Positions 8,552-18,019 of a stretch of DNA of 64,000 nt are shown piece by piece. The notes beneath the pieces are model-generated. The model was not told the origin of the DNA and made no database searches. It saw only the letters and a program-made list of their open reading frames with translations. This DNA is from Pandoraea bronchicola (GTDB taxonomy: Bacteria; Pseudomonadota; Gammaproteobacteria; Burkholderiales; Burkholderiaceae). Made by a program: the position numbers and the translations under genes. The stretch spans positions 744,001-808,000 of the forward strand of contig NZ_CABPST010000001.1 in assembly GCF_902459805.1 (NCBI RefSeq), in the 5' to 3' direction. Position 1 is the first letter of the stretch, and the number at the start of each line of letters is the position of its first letter.

Positions 8552-9979
8552 ATGACAACCGACTCGAACCAACCCGCCCACCGGCGACTCCGCGCGCGCT
8601 TCGTCGCGATTTCCTGGCGCGATCTCGCCGTCTCCTTCGGCCCTGTCGTGCTCGTCTCGATTGCGGCCGTCTGGCTCGCCGTATGGCTCGTGAAGCCTGC
8701 GCCGCCGCGCACCGTGACCCTGAGCGCCGGCCCGGAAGGCAGCTCGTTCTGGACCGCCGCGCAACGATACAAGACGATCCTCGCGCGCGACGGGATCACG
8801 CTCAACGTCCTCACTTCCGAAGGCTCGCGCCAGAACATCGAGCGCCTCGCCGACGAGAAGCAGGACGTCGACCTCGGGTTGGTGCAGGGCGGCGTATCGC
8901 AGGGCCTCGATGTGGATGGCCTCGTCTCGCTCGGCAGTATGTTCTACGCGCCGATCTCCGTGTTCTACCGGGGCACGCGCGTCACCAAGCTATCCGACCT
9001 GGCGGGCAAACGCATCGCCATCGGCCGCGAAGGCAGCGGCGCACGCGCGCTGTCGCTCACGCTGCTCAAGGCCAACGGCATCGAGCCCGGCGGCGCCACC
9101 ACGCTCACGGCCTACGACGGGCAGGAGGCCGCGCAAGCGCTCATCGACGGCCGTGTCGACGCCGCCATGCTCACTGGCGACACCGCCACCGGCCCGACGA
9201 TGGGCAAGTTGATCCGTACCGCAGGCGTACATCTGATGGACTTTGCGCAAGCAGACGCGTACACGCGCCGCTTCACCTATCTGAATCAGCTCACGTTGCC
9301 GCGTGGTGTCTTCGACCTCGGGCGCAACCTCCCGGCGCAGCCCGTGCACGTCATCAGCCCGACCGTCGAACTTGTGGCGCGCGACAGCCTGCACCCTGCG
9401 TTGTCCGACTTGCTGATCGAAGCTGCGAAGGAGGTGCACGGCAAGGCCAATCTGTTGCAGCGTGCCGGGGAATTCCCGTCGGCTCAGGTCCACGAATTCC
9501 CGATCTCCGACGACGCCGCACGCTACTACCAGTCGGGCAAAGGCTTCCTGTACCGGCATCTGCCGTTCTGGATTGCGAGCCTCGCCGACCGTATCGTCGT
9601 GCTGCTCGTGCCGATCATCGTTGTGCTGATTCCAGCGTTCCGGCTGGTACCGTCGCTGTATAGCTGGCGGGTGAAATCGCGGCTGTACCGCTGGTACGGG
9701 GCGCTCATCGCACTGGAGCGCGAAGCGCTGGCCGATGACGCGCACACCGAATACCGTAGCCTGCGCCAGCGGCTCGACGCGATCGAAGCCGCCGTCAACC
9801 GCCTGAAGATTCCGCTCGCCTACGCCGACCAGTTCTACGTGCTGCGCGAACACATCGGCTTCGTGCGTCATCGGCTCGACGCCATGAATGCCGCGCCGGA
9901 CCTGGCTGTCGGCGACGCGCGCCAGCCGGCAGGCAGCGCCCCGCCTGCCGCCGGTGAGGAAAGCGCGCGCGGCGCGTGA
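8552..9979 (+). CDS. TAXI-family TRAP-type solute-binding protein, membrane anchored
   Basis: A 475-residue protein with a first transmembrane helix at about residues 29-47, a periplasmic TAXI-type binding domain starting with VTLSAGPEGSSFWTAA, a second helix near residue 350 (IVVLLVPIIVVLIPAF) and a cytoplasmic tail of about 100 residues rich in charged, coiled-coil-like segments. TAXI proteins normally deliver substrates such as 2-oxoglutarate or glutamate to a fused TRAP permease, but no permease gene is adjacent. The two anchors and the internal tail suggest it may act as a sensor or partner rather than a free binding protein; that is inference. Confidence 0.8.
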   Translation: MTTDSNQPAHRRLRARFVAISWRDLAVSFGPVVLVSIAAVWLAVWLVKPAPPRTVTLSAGPEGSSFWTAAQRYKTILARDGITLNVLTSEGSRQNIERLADEKQDVDLGLVQGGVSQGLDVDGLVSLGSMFYAPISVFYRGTRVTKLSDLAGKRIAIGREGSGARALSLTLLKANGIEPGGATTLTAYDGQEAAQALIDGRVDAAMLTGDTATGPTMGKLIRTAGVHLMDFAQADAYTRRFTYLNQLTLPRGVFDLGRNLPAQPVHVISPTVELVARDSLHPALSDLLIEAAKEVHGKANLLQRAGEFPSAQVHEFPISDDAARYYQSGKGFLYRHLPFWIASLADRIVVLLVPIIVVLIPAFRLVPSLYSWRVKSRLYRWYGALIALEREALADDAHTEYRSLRQRLDAIEAAVNRLKIPLAYADQFYVLREHIGFVRHRLDAMNAAPDLAVGDARQPAGSAPPAAGEESARGA

Positions 9980-10094
9980 GCATCTCAAAGTAATGCTTAT
10001 GCAATTTATAACCAGCACCAGCTTTTCTTAGGGAAAGACGAAGCGCAAACTACTGACAGTCACGGACCGGAACACCGGTGCGTTGTGAAATCCA

Positions 10095-10715
10095 ATGTTC
10101 TGCTCGGTTCGTATGTCGTCGTCCTCCTTTCGCTCCTCTCATTCCAGCGCACCCGGCACGCCGCAACACGCCGGCACCGAACTGGCGCGTCATACCTGCA
10201 CGGTGCGTCCCGTGCGCGACGACGATCTGCCGGCCATCACGGCCATCTACGCCCATCATGTGCGCACCGGTTCGGCGTCGTTCGAGGAGGTGCCGCCCGA
10301 GGTGAGCGAGATGCGCGCGCGTTGCGCGAAGGTGCTCGACGCCGGACTGCCGTACCTCGTCGCCGAACGCGACGGCAAGCTGCTCGGCTATGCGTATGCC
10401 ACACACTACCGGCCGCGTTCGGCCTACCGCTTCACGCTCGAAGACTCCGTGTATATCGCCGCCGATGCGACAGGACAGGGCGTGGGCCGCACGCTGCTGC
10501 TCGCGCTCATTGCGCGCTGCGAAGGCGGTCCGTGGTGCCAGTTGATTGCGAATGTGGGCGACAGCGGCAACGCCGCGTCGCTGGGTCTGCATGCCGCGTG
10601 CGGTTTCGTCCAGGCGGGCGTGCTCAAGTCAGTCGGCTTCAAGTTCGGCCGCTGGGTCGACACCGTACTCATGCAGCGCCCGCTCAACGCGGGCGACACG
10701 ACGCTGCCGGAGTGA
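10095..10715 (+). CDS. GNAT family N-acetyltransferase (phosphinothricin acetyltransferase-like)
   Basis: About 206 residues. From residue 34 onward the sequence (TVRPVRDDDLPAITAIYAHH) matches the start of the Pat/Bar/MnaT group, which acetylates phosphinothricin, methionine sulfoximine or related amines. The acetyl-CoA motif reads GQGVGRTLLLAL and a NVGDSGNAASLGLHAACGF segment follows, as in that group. The Ser-rich first 30 residues are not part of the fold; starts at 10095 or 10113 are both possible and neither has a clear ribosome-binding site. The gene is monocistronic, facing the GST gene. Confidence 0.8.
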   Translation: MFCSVRMSSSSFRSSHSSAPGTPQHAGTELARHTCTVRPVRDDDLPAITAIYAHHVRTGSASFEEVPPEVSEMRARCAKVLDAGLPYLVAERDGKLLGYAYATHYRPRSAYRFTLEDSVYIAADATGQGVGRTLLLALIARCEGGPWCQLIANVGDSGNAASLGLHAACGFVQAGVLKSVGFKFGRWVDTVLMQRPLNAGDTTLPE

Positions 10716-10728
10716 CCCGGCGGCCGCG

Positions 10729-11466
10729 TCAGAACGGCGACGCGCGATCAAGCGCCTTGTAGTGGCGGAAGATGCCCGTGGTGTTGAACGGGACGCGTCG
10801 CGACGACGTCAGATAGGCCGCGATCAGCGGCTCTCTCGCCACGGCGTCACGCACCGCCTGACAGCGTGGAAACGCCTTGGCAAACCCGGACATTGCGCGC
10901 GGAAACGCGTAGCGCAACCCTTCGATGACCTGAAACAGCGAGAGGTCGGCATAAGACATCGCGCCTTCGGCAAGCCAGCCGCCCGTCAGCGGATTGTTCG
11001 CCAGCACGCGCTCGAAGTAACCGAAGAATTTCGGCAGACGATAATCGATCAGTTCCGCCGTGCGCTTGCGCGCTTCCGCCCGTTGATTGCTGTAGTACAG
11101 ACGGCCCGCGATGGGATGATGAGCGTCATGCACTTCGGCAACGAGATCGGCAAGCGTGAGCTGCAACTGGTTGACCCAACGGCGCGCGCGCGGTGACTCG
11201 CCCACGAGGCCGAGCAGCGGTCCGAGATACGCCAGAATGTTCGCCGTCTGCCCGATCAGTTCGTCGCCTACGCGCAGGAAAGGCGGGGCATAGGGTGGGT
11301 GCATGCACGCGGGATCGTCCATCGTGTGCAGCAGGCCGTCCATGCCCTGACCGGGCCCGTCGCCCTGCACGATCTCCACGTAGGGCGTGCCGGTGGCCTC
11401 GAAGGCGAGGCGGACAAACTCGCCGCGCCCTTGCAGGCCCGGCCAATAGAACAGCTCGAAGGTCAT
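10729..11466 (-). CDS. Glutathione S-transferase family protein
   Basis: A 245-residue cytosolic protein with an N-terminal thioredoxin-like fold (FELFYWPGLQGRGEFVR, with an early Tyr that may activate the thiol) and an all-helical C-terminal domain. GQTANILAYLG corresponds to the glutathione-binding segment of the family. The pattern is closest to sigma/mu-like bacterial GSTs. It lies 15 bases downstream of wspR's stop region on the same strand, so read-through from the wsp operon is possible, though no functional link is evident. Confidence 0.8.
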   Translation of the reverse strand: MTFELFYWPGLQGRGEFVRLAFEATGTPYVEIVQGDGPGQGMDGLLHTMDDPACMHPPYAPPFLRVGDELIGQTANILAYLGPLLGLVGESPRARRWVNQLQLTLADLVAEVHDAHHPIAGRLYYSNQRAEARKRTAELIDYRLPKFFGYFERVLANNPLTGGWLAEGAMSYADLSLFQVIEGLRYAFPRAMSGFAKAFPRCQAVRDAVAREPLIAAYLTSSRRVPFNTTGIFRHYKALDRASPF

Positions 11467-11481
11467 GTTCCCTCCTCAGGC

Positions 11482-12525
11482 TCAGGAAGCGCCCGGCTGC
11501 ATCTCCACGCGATTCTTGCCCTGTTGTTTGGCGCGATAGAGCGCCAGATCCGCCGACTCGATGAGCGAGGTCGACGCCATGTGGGTGCGCGGCACCAACG
11601 CGGCGCCCCCGAGGCTGATCGTCACGTGGCGGCCGTTGGCCGAGCCCACGTGCGGAATCGCCATCGCGTCGATCTGAGCGCGCACCTTCTCTGCGATGAC
11701 TGCCGCGCCGCTGGCCGACGTGTTCGGCAGCACCATCACGAACTCCTCGCCGCCGAAGCGCGCCGCAAGATCGGCCGGACGCGACGCCGCATCGGCGATC
11801 GTGCTGGCGACGCGGCGCAGCACGTCGTCGCCAGCGATGTGGCCGTAGGTATCGTTATAGATCTTGAAGTTGTCGACGTCGATCATCAGCAACGCCATCT
11901 CGCGCTGCTCCCGCAACGCGCGACGCCATTCCGCACCGAAGTACTCGTCGAAATAGCGGCGGTTCGCCAGCCCCGTGAGGCCGTCGGAGTGCGTGAGCCG
12001 CTGCAACTCCAGATTCGTTTCCAGCAACTGCTGCTGACTCTCGCGCAGCGCGCGGTAGGCCTCGTCGCGTTGAAGCAGATTCATATACGAGCGCGAGTGA
12101 TAACGAATGCGGGCCACCAGCTCGATGGTATCGGGCAGCTTGACCAGATAATCGTTCGCCCCGGCCGAGAAGGCTTCGCGCTTGATCGTCGATTCCTCTT
12201 TCGTCGAGAGCACGATGATCGGAATGTCGCGCGTGAGCGGACTGGCACGATACTGCCGCACCAGCGACAGACCGTCGGTGCCCGGCATCACGAGATCCTG
12301 CAGGATCACGGTCGGACGTGTCTGTTCCGCCACGCGCAGCGCGTCTTCGGGATTCGAGCAGTAGTGGAAGTCGATATTCGCTTCGCCGGCCAGCGCCCGG
12401 CGGATCGCTTCGCCAACCATTGCCTGATCGTCGACGAGCAATACCATCGCCGACGAATCGTTCAGGCTGCTCTCGGCACCGGTCATTTGCGCCGCCGTGA
12501 TCGGCTGGCGTGGGGTCGTCGTCAT
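11482..12525 (-). CDS. wspR: WspR: response regulator with diguanylate cyclase domain
   Basis: The output protein of the Wsp system, 347 residues. An N-terminal receiver domain has phosphoacceptor Asp77 in QDLVMPG, a helical linker follows, and the C-terminal GGDEF domain carries GGEEF at residues 258-262. The inhibitory site RPAD (249-252) lies five residues before it, so product feedback should be intact. When phosphorylated by WspE it makes cyclic di-GMP from two GTP, promoting biofilm growth. It is the last wsp gene, 13 bases after wspF, matching the order in Pseudomonas aeruginosa. Confidence 0.95.
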   Translation of the reverse strand: MTTTPRQPITAAQMTGAESSLNDSSAMVLLVDDQAMVGEAIRRALAGEANIDFHYCSNPEDALRVAEQTRPTVILQDLVMPGTDGLSLVRQYRASPLTRDIPIIVLSTKEESTIKREAFSAGANDYLVKLPDTIELVARIRYHSRSYMNLLQRDEAYRALRESQQQLLETNLELQRLTHSDGLTGLANRRYFDEYFGAEWRRALREQREMALLMIDVDNFKIYNDTYGHIAGDDVLRRVASTIADAASRPADLAARFGGEEFVMVLPNTSASGAAVIAEKVRAQIDAMAIPHVGSANGRHVTISLGGAALVPRTHMASTSLIESADLALYRAKQQGKNRVEMQPGAS

Positions 12526-12538
12526 GATTTACGTCCTG

Positions 12539-13546
12539 TCATACAGTGCCAAATAGGGCCACCAATTGGGGCGCAATGGTCGGTAGCGCCAGAATCTCCG
12601 ACGCCGCGCCGGCTTCGGCTGCCGCCTTGGGCATGCCGTATACGGCGCTCGTCGCCCGATCCTGTGCGATCGTGATAAAGCCCTGCGCGCGCATGGCGCC
12701 GAGCCCGGCCGCGCCGTCTCGCCCCATGCCCGTGAGCAGCACGCCCACTGCGCGCGCACGCCAGTTCTCGGCCACGCTTCGCAGGAAGACATCGATCGAC
12801 GGCCGGTACACGGCCTCCTTCGGTTCGTCGGAATACGAACATCGGCCGCTCGCCTCGACACGCAGATGCCGGTTGCCGCCCGCAAGCAACACCACCCCCG
12901 CCGCCGGACGCTCGCCCGCCTGCGCCAGACGCACGGTAAGCGGTGTCTGCTGATCGAGCCAGGTCGCCATGCCGGGGGCGAACGCATCGTCCACATGTTG
13001 TACGACGATCACACCCGCCGCGAAGTTCGCGGGCAGACGTCCCAGCAGCGTCGCCAGCGCGGCCGGCCCGCCGGCGGACGCGCCAATGGCGACCAGTGCG
13101 TCAGTATTCGCCGCGACGATGGGGGAGACGGCAGGTTGCGGCACGCGGGCCTCGGCCTGTTGGGCGGCCACGGCCTCAATCTTCGCGAGCAGCGACGACG
13201 CCGGACGCGCCAGGTCCGACACCCCGAGTACCGGCGTGTCGACCGCATCGACGGCACCGGCCCCCATCGCATCGAAAACGAGGCTAGCGTGATGGCCGAC
13301 GTCCGACGTCACAATCAGAATCGGGCAGGGCGTGCGGCGCATGATCTCGCGCGTGGCGGCCACGCCGTCCATCACCGGCATGACGAGATCCATCAGCACG
13401 AGATCCGGCGGAACGGGCGCGCACATCGCCACGGCCTGAGCGCCGTCGTACGCGACCCAGGCCACGTCGAGTCCCGGGCGTTGCGCGAGCGTACGGCGCA
13501 GCGCTTCGACAGCGATGATCGAATCGTTCACGATCCCGATTTTCAT
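12539..13546 (-). CDS. wspF: WspF: CheB-like chemoreceptor methylesterase
   Basis: A 335-residue protein with an N-terminal receiver domain (phosphoacceptor Asp53 in VLMDLVMP) and a C-terminal methylesterase domain. The catalytic triad is visible: Ser in AIGASAGGP, His in VVQHVDD and Asp in LTGMGRDG. It removes methyl groups from WspA and so resets the pathway; loss of WspF in Pseudomonas gives wrinkly, high-cyclic-di-GMP colonies. The N-terminus reads GIVNDS, with Asn where CheB has Asp, as in known WspF proteins. Its start overlaps the wspE stop (ATGA). Confidence 0.95.
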   Translation of the reverse strand: MKIGIVNDSIIAVEALRRTLAQRPGLDVAWVAYDGAQAVAMCAPVPPDLVLMDLVMPVMDGVAATREIMRRTPCPILIVTSDVGHHASLVFDAMGAGAVDAVDTPVLGVSDLARPASSLLAKIEAVAAQQAEARVPQPAVSPIVAANTDALVAIGASAGGPAALATLLGRLPANFAAGVIVVQHVDDAFAPGMATWLDQQTPLTVRLAQAGERPAAGVVLLAGGNRHLRVEASGRCSYSDEPKEAVYRPSIDVFLRSVAENWRARAVGVLLTGMGRDGAAGLGAMRAQGFITIAQDRATSAVYGMPKAAAEAGAASEILALPTIAPQLVALFGTV

Positions 13547-15951
13547 GCCCCCGGCTCCCCAATGAGATCCACCACGGCACGCAGCAGCGCGTCGTCATGG
13601 AAGCTGCCTTTCGCAAGGTAATAATCCGCGCCGGCGTCGAGTCCGCGCTGGCGATCTTCCTCGCGATCCTTGTATGACACGATCATGACCGGCAAATCGG
13701 CGGTGCGCGCATCGCGCTTGATGAGCGTGACCAGTTCGATGCCGTCCAGGCGCGGCATGTCGACATCGGTAATCACCATGTCGAACGTTTCGCTGCGCAC
13801 GGCATTCCAGCCATCCATGCCGTCGACGGCAACGCTGACATCGTAGCCGCGCGCGGCGAGCAGTTTGCGTTCGAGTTCGCGCACGGTCAGGGAATCGTCG
13901 ACAACCAGCACGCGCTTGCGGCCGCGGCCGCTCGCCTGTGCGGCGCGCATCGGCAGCCGTTCGAGCGAACCCATCTCCACGGCCTTCGCAATCGAGCGCA
14001 CCAGATCGGCCGTATCGATGATGAGGAGCGGCGAGCCGTCTTCCGCGAGTGCACCGGCGGCGATGTTGGGCACCTTGCCCAGCCGCGTATCCAGCGGTTG
14101 CACGACAAGCATGCGCTCGCCAAGGAATTTATCGACGGCCAGCCCATAGCGCGCGTCGCCCTCACCGAACACAACCACCGGCTGATCCCCGGCCACCGCA
14201 ACCGGCTCGCTGCCGCACAGCACCTGCTGCGCACTCACGAGCCCGATCTGTTTGCCGTCGAGCGTGAAGTGCGGGCGGCCTTCGAGCATGTCGATGTGTT
14301 CCTGCGGGAGCGCCAGCGTGCGTGAGAGGCTCGCCAGCGGCAGCGCGTAAGGCTCGCCGCCGATTTCGACCAGCAAGCTGCGCACCACCGAAAGCGTCAG
14401 CGGCAGTTGCAGGATGAACTTGGTGCCGCGCCCCGTGGCGTGCTCGATACGCACGGTGCCACGCACCTGCGCCACCATCGCCCGCACGGCATCGAGTCCG
14501 ACGCCGCGTCCCGAGATGTCCGTCACCGTATCGCGCAGCGTAAAGCCGGGCAGCATCAGAAACTCGAGCAGTTCGTTGTCGTCGAGCCGCCGAGCGGTGT
14601 CTTGCGTGACCAGTCCGCGCGCGATGACCGCTCGCCGCACGCGCTCGAGATCGATGCCCGCGCCGTCGTCGGCCACGCTCACGAGCAGCAGGCCCGCGCT
14701 GTGCCGCGCGCTGAGTGTGATGACGCCCTCGGCGGGTTTGCCTGCCGCCGCGCGCTCGGCCGGGCTCTCCAACCCATGGTCGACGGCATTGCGCAGCAAA
14801 TGGCCCAGCGGCGCTTCGAGCTGATCGAGAATGTCGCGATCGACTTGCGTGTGCGCGCCGCGAATTTCCAGTCGTGCCGGTTTGCCGAGCGAGCGGCCCA
14901 GATCGCGCACCATGCGCGCGAATCCACCCAGCCGGTCGTCGAGCGGACGCATGCGGCATGCGAGCGCTTCGTCATATAGCCGCTGCGACAGTTGCGTCGA
15001 GCGCCGGTCAAACTGGTCCAGCTCATGGATCTGTTCGGCCAGCAACGATCCACCCACACCGAGGGCGCGTCGCAGATCGGCCAGCGCGGCGAGCAGCTGT
15101 TGGCGATCTTCGTCAGAACGGTCCGCCGCCTGCGCGAGCGCCGAACTCACTCGATCGAGCGCTTCGCCCGCTTCGTGTTGATGACGTTTGAGCCGTTGCA
15201 GCGATTGGGCAAACGGCTGCGACCAACGCGAGGCCACCAGCGCCTCGCTCGATAGCTGGAGCAGCCGGTTCAGGCTGTCGGCCGACACACGCAGCGCACG
15301 TGAGGCGTGGTCTTTGCCTTCGTCGTCTTCTCGCGTGTCGTGGCCGAGGGGCGTGTCGGGCGTGTCGGGCGTGTCGGGGGCGTCGCGGGTGTCGTGCCAG
15401 TCGGGTGCGAGCGGCAGTCCCTGTGCCGCGACGGGTGCCGGCTCGGGCACCGCAGGTGGCTGCGCTGTCTCGACGCCATAACTGGCGTAATCGAATGCCG
15501 CCGGTTCAGGTGACGTGGCAGCGTCCTGCCCCGCGCCGCCCGTCAACGTTGCGAGGTGTTCGGTGAGGGCCGTCACGAAGGCGTCAATCTCGGCTTTGCC
15601 CGCCCCCTGCGCCCAGCCCGCGTCGCGGCCCGGCGGATGCGCCAGCCGCATGAGCAAGTCCACGCCCTGCAGCAGGCGATCGATGATTGCCACGTCGAGC
15701 AACAGCGCACCACGTTGCGCCGCAACGAAGGCGTCTTCAAGCACATGCGCGAGCGAGACGCCAGCCTCCACGCCAACGATACGTGCCGCCCCCTTGAGCG
15801 AGTGCGCTGCGCGCATGCAGGCTTCGAGACGCGCCGCGTCGGCAGGCGCTCGCTCGAGCGCCAGCAGCCCATCGCCGAGCACTTGTGCCTGTGTTTCCGT
15901 CTCCATGCGGAACAGGTCGAGCAATGTGGCGTTGCTCAGATCGCCGCTCAT
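13543..15951 (-). CDS. wspE: WspE: hybrid CheA-type histidine kinase with receiver domain
   Basis: An 802-residue cytoplasmic kinase. Domains in order: HPt with phosphorylated His50 (AAHSLKGAARIVG), a low-complexity linker with DTPDTPDTP repeats, a dimerisation region, an HATPase domain (LRNAVDHGLES, DDGAGIDLERV, SGRGVGLDAV), a CheW-like domain and a C-terminal receiver (VITDVDMPRLDG). It phosphorylates WspR and WspF. The start at 15951 is chosen because it overlaps the wspD stop (ATGA) and begins directly before the HPt fold; the open frame continues 143 codons upstream only as a shadow of wspD. Confidence 0.95.
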   Translation of the reverse strand: MSGDLSNATLLDLFRMETETQAQVLGDGLLALERAPADAARLEACMRAAHSLKGAARIVGVEAGVSLAHVLEDAFVAAQRGALLLDVAIIDRLLQGVDLLMRLAHPPGRDAGWAQGAGKAEIDAFVTALTEHLATLTGGAGQDAATSPEPAAFDYASYGVETAQPPAVPEPAPVAAQGLPLAPDWHDTRDAPDTPDTPDTPLGHDTREDDEGKDHASRALRVSADSLNRLLQLSSEALVASRWSQPFAQSLQRLKRHQHEAGEALDRVSSALAQAADRSDEDRQQLLAALADLRRALGVGGSLLAEQIHELDQFDRRSTQLSQRLYDEALACRMRPLDDRLGGFARMVRDLGRSLGKPARLEIRGAHTQVDRDILDQLEAPLGHLLRNAVDHGLESPAERAAAGKPAEGVITLSARHSAGLLLVSVADDGAGIDLERVRRAVIARGLVTQDTARRLDDNELLEFLMLPGFTLRDTVTDISGRGVGLDAVRAMVAQVRGTVRIEHATGRGTKFILQLPLTLSVVRSLLVEIGGEPYALPLASLSRTLALPQEHIDMLEGRPHFTLDGKQIGLVSAQQVLCGSEPVAVAGDQPVVVFGEGDARYGLAVDKFLGERMLVVQPLDTRLGKVPNIAAGALAEDGSPLLIIDTADLVRSIAKAVEMGSLERLPMRAAQASGRGRKRVLVVDDSLTVRELERKLLAARGYDVSVAVDGMDGWNAVRSETFDMVITDVDMPRLDGIELVTLIKRDARTADLPVMIVSYKDREEDRQRGLDAGADYYLAKGSFHDDALLRAVVDLIGEPGA

Positions 15952-16601
15952 GCGAGACTCCGGTCGAACGCCGCACCCACGCGCAACGGATCGAGTACGC
16001 CGACGACATGCTCCCGCCAATGCAATACCGCAACGGCGAATCCGTCGGTCGCGCCGAGCGTCGTCGCAGGCACCAATCCCATGGCGGTTTTGGCCGGGGC
16101 CACGGTGCCGTGAACTTCCGTCACGGGAAACGCGCTCAGATGGTGGCCGTGACGCAGCGCAAGCAGCCGCGACGTGCTTGTGCGCAAGGTATTCAGAGGT
16201 GAGGGCTGGGTTTGCGGTGCCGGCTGCACGCCGAGCAATTCGCCTAATGACAGGCATGGCACGAGCGCGCCACGCAAGTTGACCAGCCCAAGCAGTGCGC
16301 GCTGACGATGCCCCGGCACCGAATGCCAGGCACGCATCGGCGCCACTTCTTCGATGGTCGAGGCGGGTAGCGCCAGCCATTCGTCGGCCAGACGGAACAA
16401 CAGCAGCGACGGCCCGCGCGCAGTCTCTTCCTCGCCGGGAACGGCACGCCAGGGTGCCGGGTCGGCGGGCACGACCGGCAACCGGTCAAGCAACTCGGCC
16501 GCCTGCCGGTGCAACGTATGGGGGTCGGCGTTCAACCTGGGATTCGGGTTGCGCTCGCCGGATACGAGACCCGCCTCACGCGCGATTTCGCGATTTGTCA
16601 T
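15948..16601 (-). CDS. wspD: WspD: CheW-like coupling protein
   Basis: A 217-residue adaptor with a CheW-like domain from about residue 65 (LLLFRLADEWLALPAS, then GLVNLRGALVPCLSL). It should couple WspA receptors to WspE. The first 60 residues are a less conserved extension, as usual for WspD. Start and stop both overlap the neighbouring wspC and wspE genes by four bases, indicating translational coupling through the operon. Confidence 0.92.
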   Translation of the reverse strand: MTNREIAREAGLVSGERNPNPRLNADPHTLHRQAAELLDRLPVVPADPAPWRAVPGEEETARGPSLLLFRLADEWLALPASTIEEVAPMRAWHSVPGHRQRALLGLVNLRGALVPCLSLGELLGVQPAPQTQPSPLNTLRTSTSRLLALRHGHHLSAFPVTEVHGTVAPAKTAMGLVPATTLGATDGFAVAVLHWREHVVGVLDPLRVGAAFDRSLA

Positions 16602-18019
16602 CGATGTCGGGTCCCGTCGCGATGCGCGTGGTCATGGGGTTCAGCGGCCCCCGTATGCGCCGCGCGCTCGGCGCGTGCGGCACGTTCCAGCAGGCGTTTG
16701 GCCCCTGCGGTGTCGCCGCGCGCCTCGAGCTGTGCGGCGCAATGCACGAGGGCTTCGTAATGTCCCGGATCGAGATACAGCGCACGACGGTAGTGAACGA
16801 GCGCTCCCTGCGCGTCGCCCCGGGCGTCGTCGACCAGCCCGAGCAGATATTCCGCCTGTGCGTTGGCGCGATCCGTCGCGAGCACATTACGACACAACGC
16901 CACGGCATGTACGAAGTCGCCTGCGTCGGCGGCGACGCGCGCCTGTTCGAGTTGTTTGCGAATGTCGACCGTGGTGGCGTTGTCGGGTGGCGCCACCGGC
17001 GGGGTCGCGCACGGCCTGGCGGGCAACGGCGAAAACGCCCGCACCGGGCTGGCATGCGCAACATGCGTCGCCTGCGTGCGCCGCTGCGCCGCCGCATCGA
17101 CGGCACTCACCGGTGGTGCCGGGCTGAACGGCGCCAACGTTCCCGCCACACGCGATGCGGCAGCAGGCAACGGTGCTACGTCGCTCACCGGCCCCGTCAC
17201 GCGGAACGAAAACGCCTGCACGTGTCCGGTCGACGTCATACCGTTGCTGGTCAGCGTGCCCCCTTCGGCCGGTCCGGCGAAGAGTGTCGCGCCCATGCGC
17301 ATGAGACGCTCGAGCGCGGCAATCGCGCGACGCTGGCCGTCGCGGTCAAAGTAGATCAGGACGTTGCGAAAGAACACGAAATCGAACGTGCCCAGCCGGT
17401 CGGCGAGCGACGCATCGAACAGATTGCCCGAATGCCATCGCACCTGCGTGCGAAGCGCATCGACGATGCGATAGTGGTCGTCTTCCTGAGTGAAGTAGTG
17501 CTCGCGAAACTGCATCGAAGCGGGCGGCCCGCGAAACGAATTGCGACCGTATATCCCGTCGCGGGCCACGGCGAGCGCGCGTTCGCTGATGTCGAGCGCG
17601 TCGACGGTGAACTCACCCGGGCCGAAGCCCGCGTCCAACATCGTCATGGCGATCGAGTACGGCTCTTCACCCGTGGCACATGGCACACTCAGCAGTCGCA
17701 ATGCCTGCGTCTCGCGTACCGTTGCGCGTCGGGCGGCACGTTCGTCGAGCGCCATTTGCGCGAGCGCCGTGAATGCCTCGCGGTGACGGAAGAACCAAGT
17801 CTCTGGCACCACCACCGCTTCGATCAGCGCCTGAAGCTCCTGCGGCGATTGCTGCAGGCGTTGCCAGTACAGCGAATACGAGGGCGCGTCGTGCAGTTCG
17901 GGCGAGAGCACGGCGAGCCGGGCTCGCACAGCGCGCTCGATGGCATTCGCGCCAAGCGTTTGCGCATCGAGACCCATCGTGTCGCGCAGCAGGCGTTCGA
18001 TGTCTCGCACGTGACTCAT
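16598..18019 (-). CDS. wspC: WspC: CheR-type receptor methyltransferase with TPR domain
   Basis: A 473-residue SAM-dependent methyltransferase that methylates glutamates of WspA. The N-terminal CheR domain has VVVPETWFFRHREAF, the SAM site LSVPCATGEEPYSIAM and FFRNVLIYFDRDGQ. A Pro/Ala-rich linker leads to a C-terminal tetratricopeptide region (about residues 370-450: AVALCRNVLATDRANAQAEY and following). The start at 18019 overlaps the wspB stop (ATGA) and removes a spurious upstream extension that shadows wspB. Confidence 0.94.
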   Translation of the reverse strand: MSHVRDIERLLRDTMGLDAQTLGANAIERAVRARLAVLSPELHDAPSYSLYWQRLQQSPQELQALIEAVVVPETWFFRHREAFTALAQMALDERAARRATVRETQALRLLSVPCATGEEPYSIAMTMLDAGFGPGEFTVDALDISERALAVARDGIYGRNSFRGPPASMQFREHYFTQEDDHYRIVDALRTQVRWHSGNLFDASLADRLGTFDFVFFRNVLIYFDRDGQRRAIAALERLMRMGATLFAGPAEGGTLTSNGMTSTGHVQAFSFRVTGPVSDVAPLPAAASRVAGTLAPFSPAPPVSAVDAAAQRRTQATHVAHASPVRAFSPLPARPCATPPVAPPDNATTVDIRKQLEQARVAADAGDFVHAVALCRNVLATDRANAQAEYLLGLVDDARGDAQGALVHYRRALYLDPGHYEALVHCAAQLEARGDTAGAKRLLERAARAERAAHTGAAEPHDHAHRDGTRHR

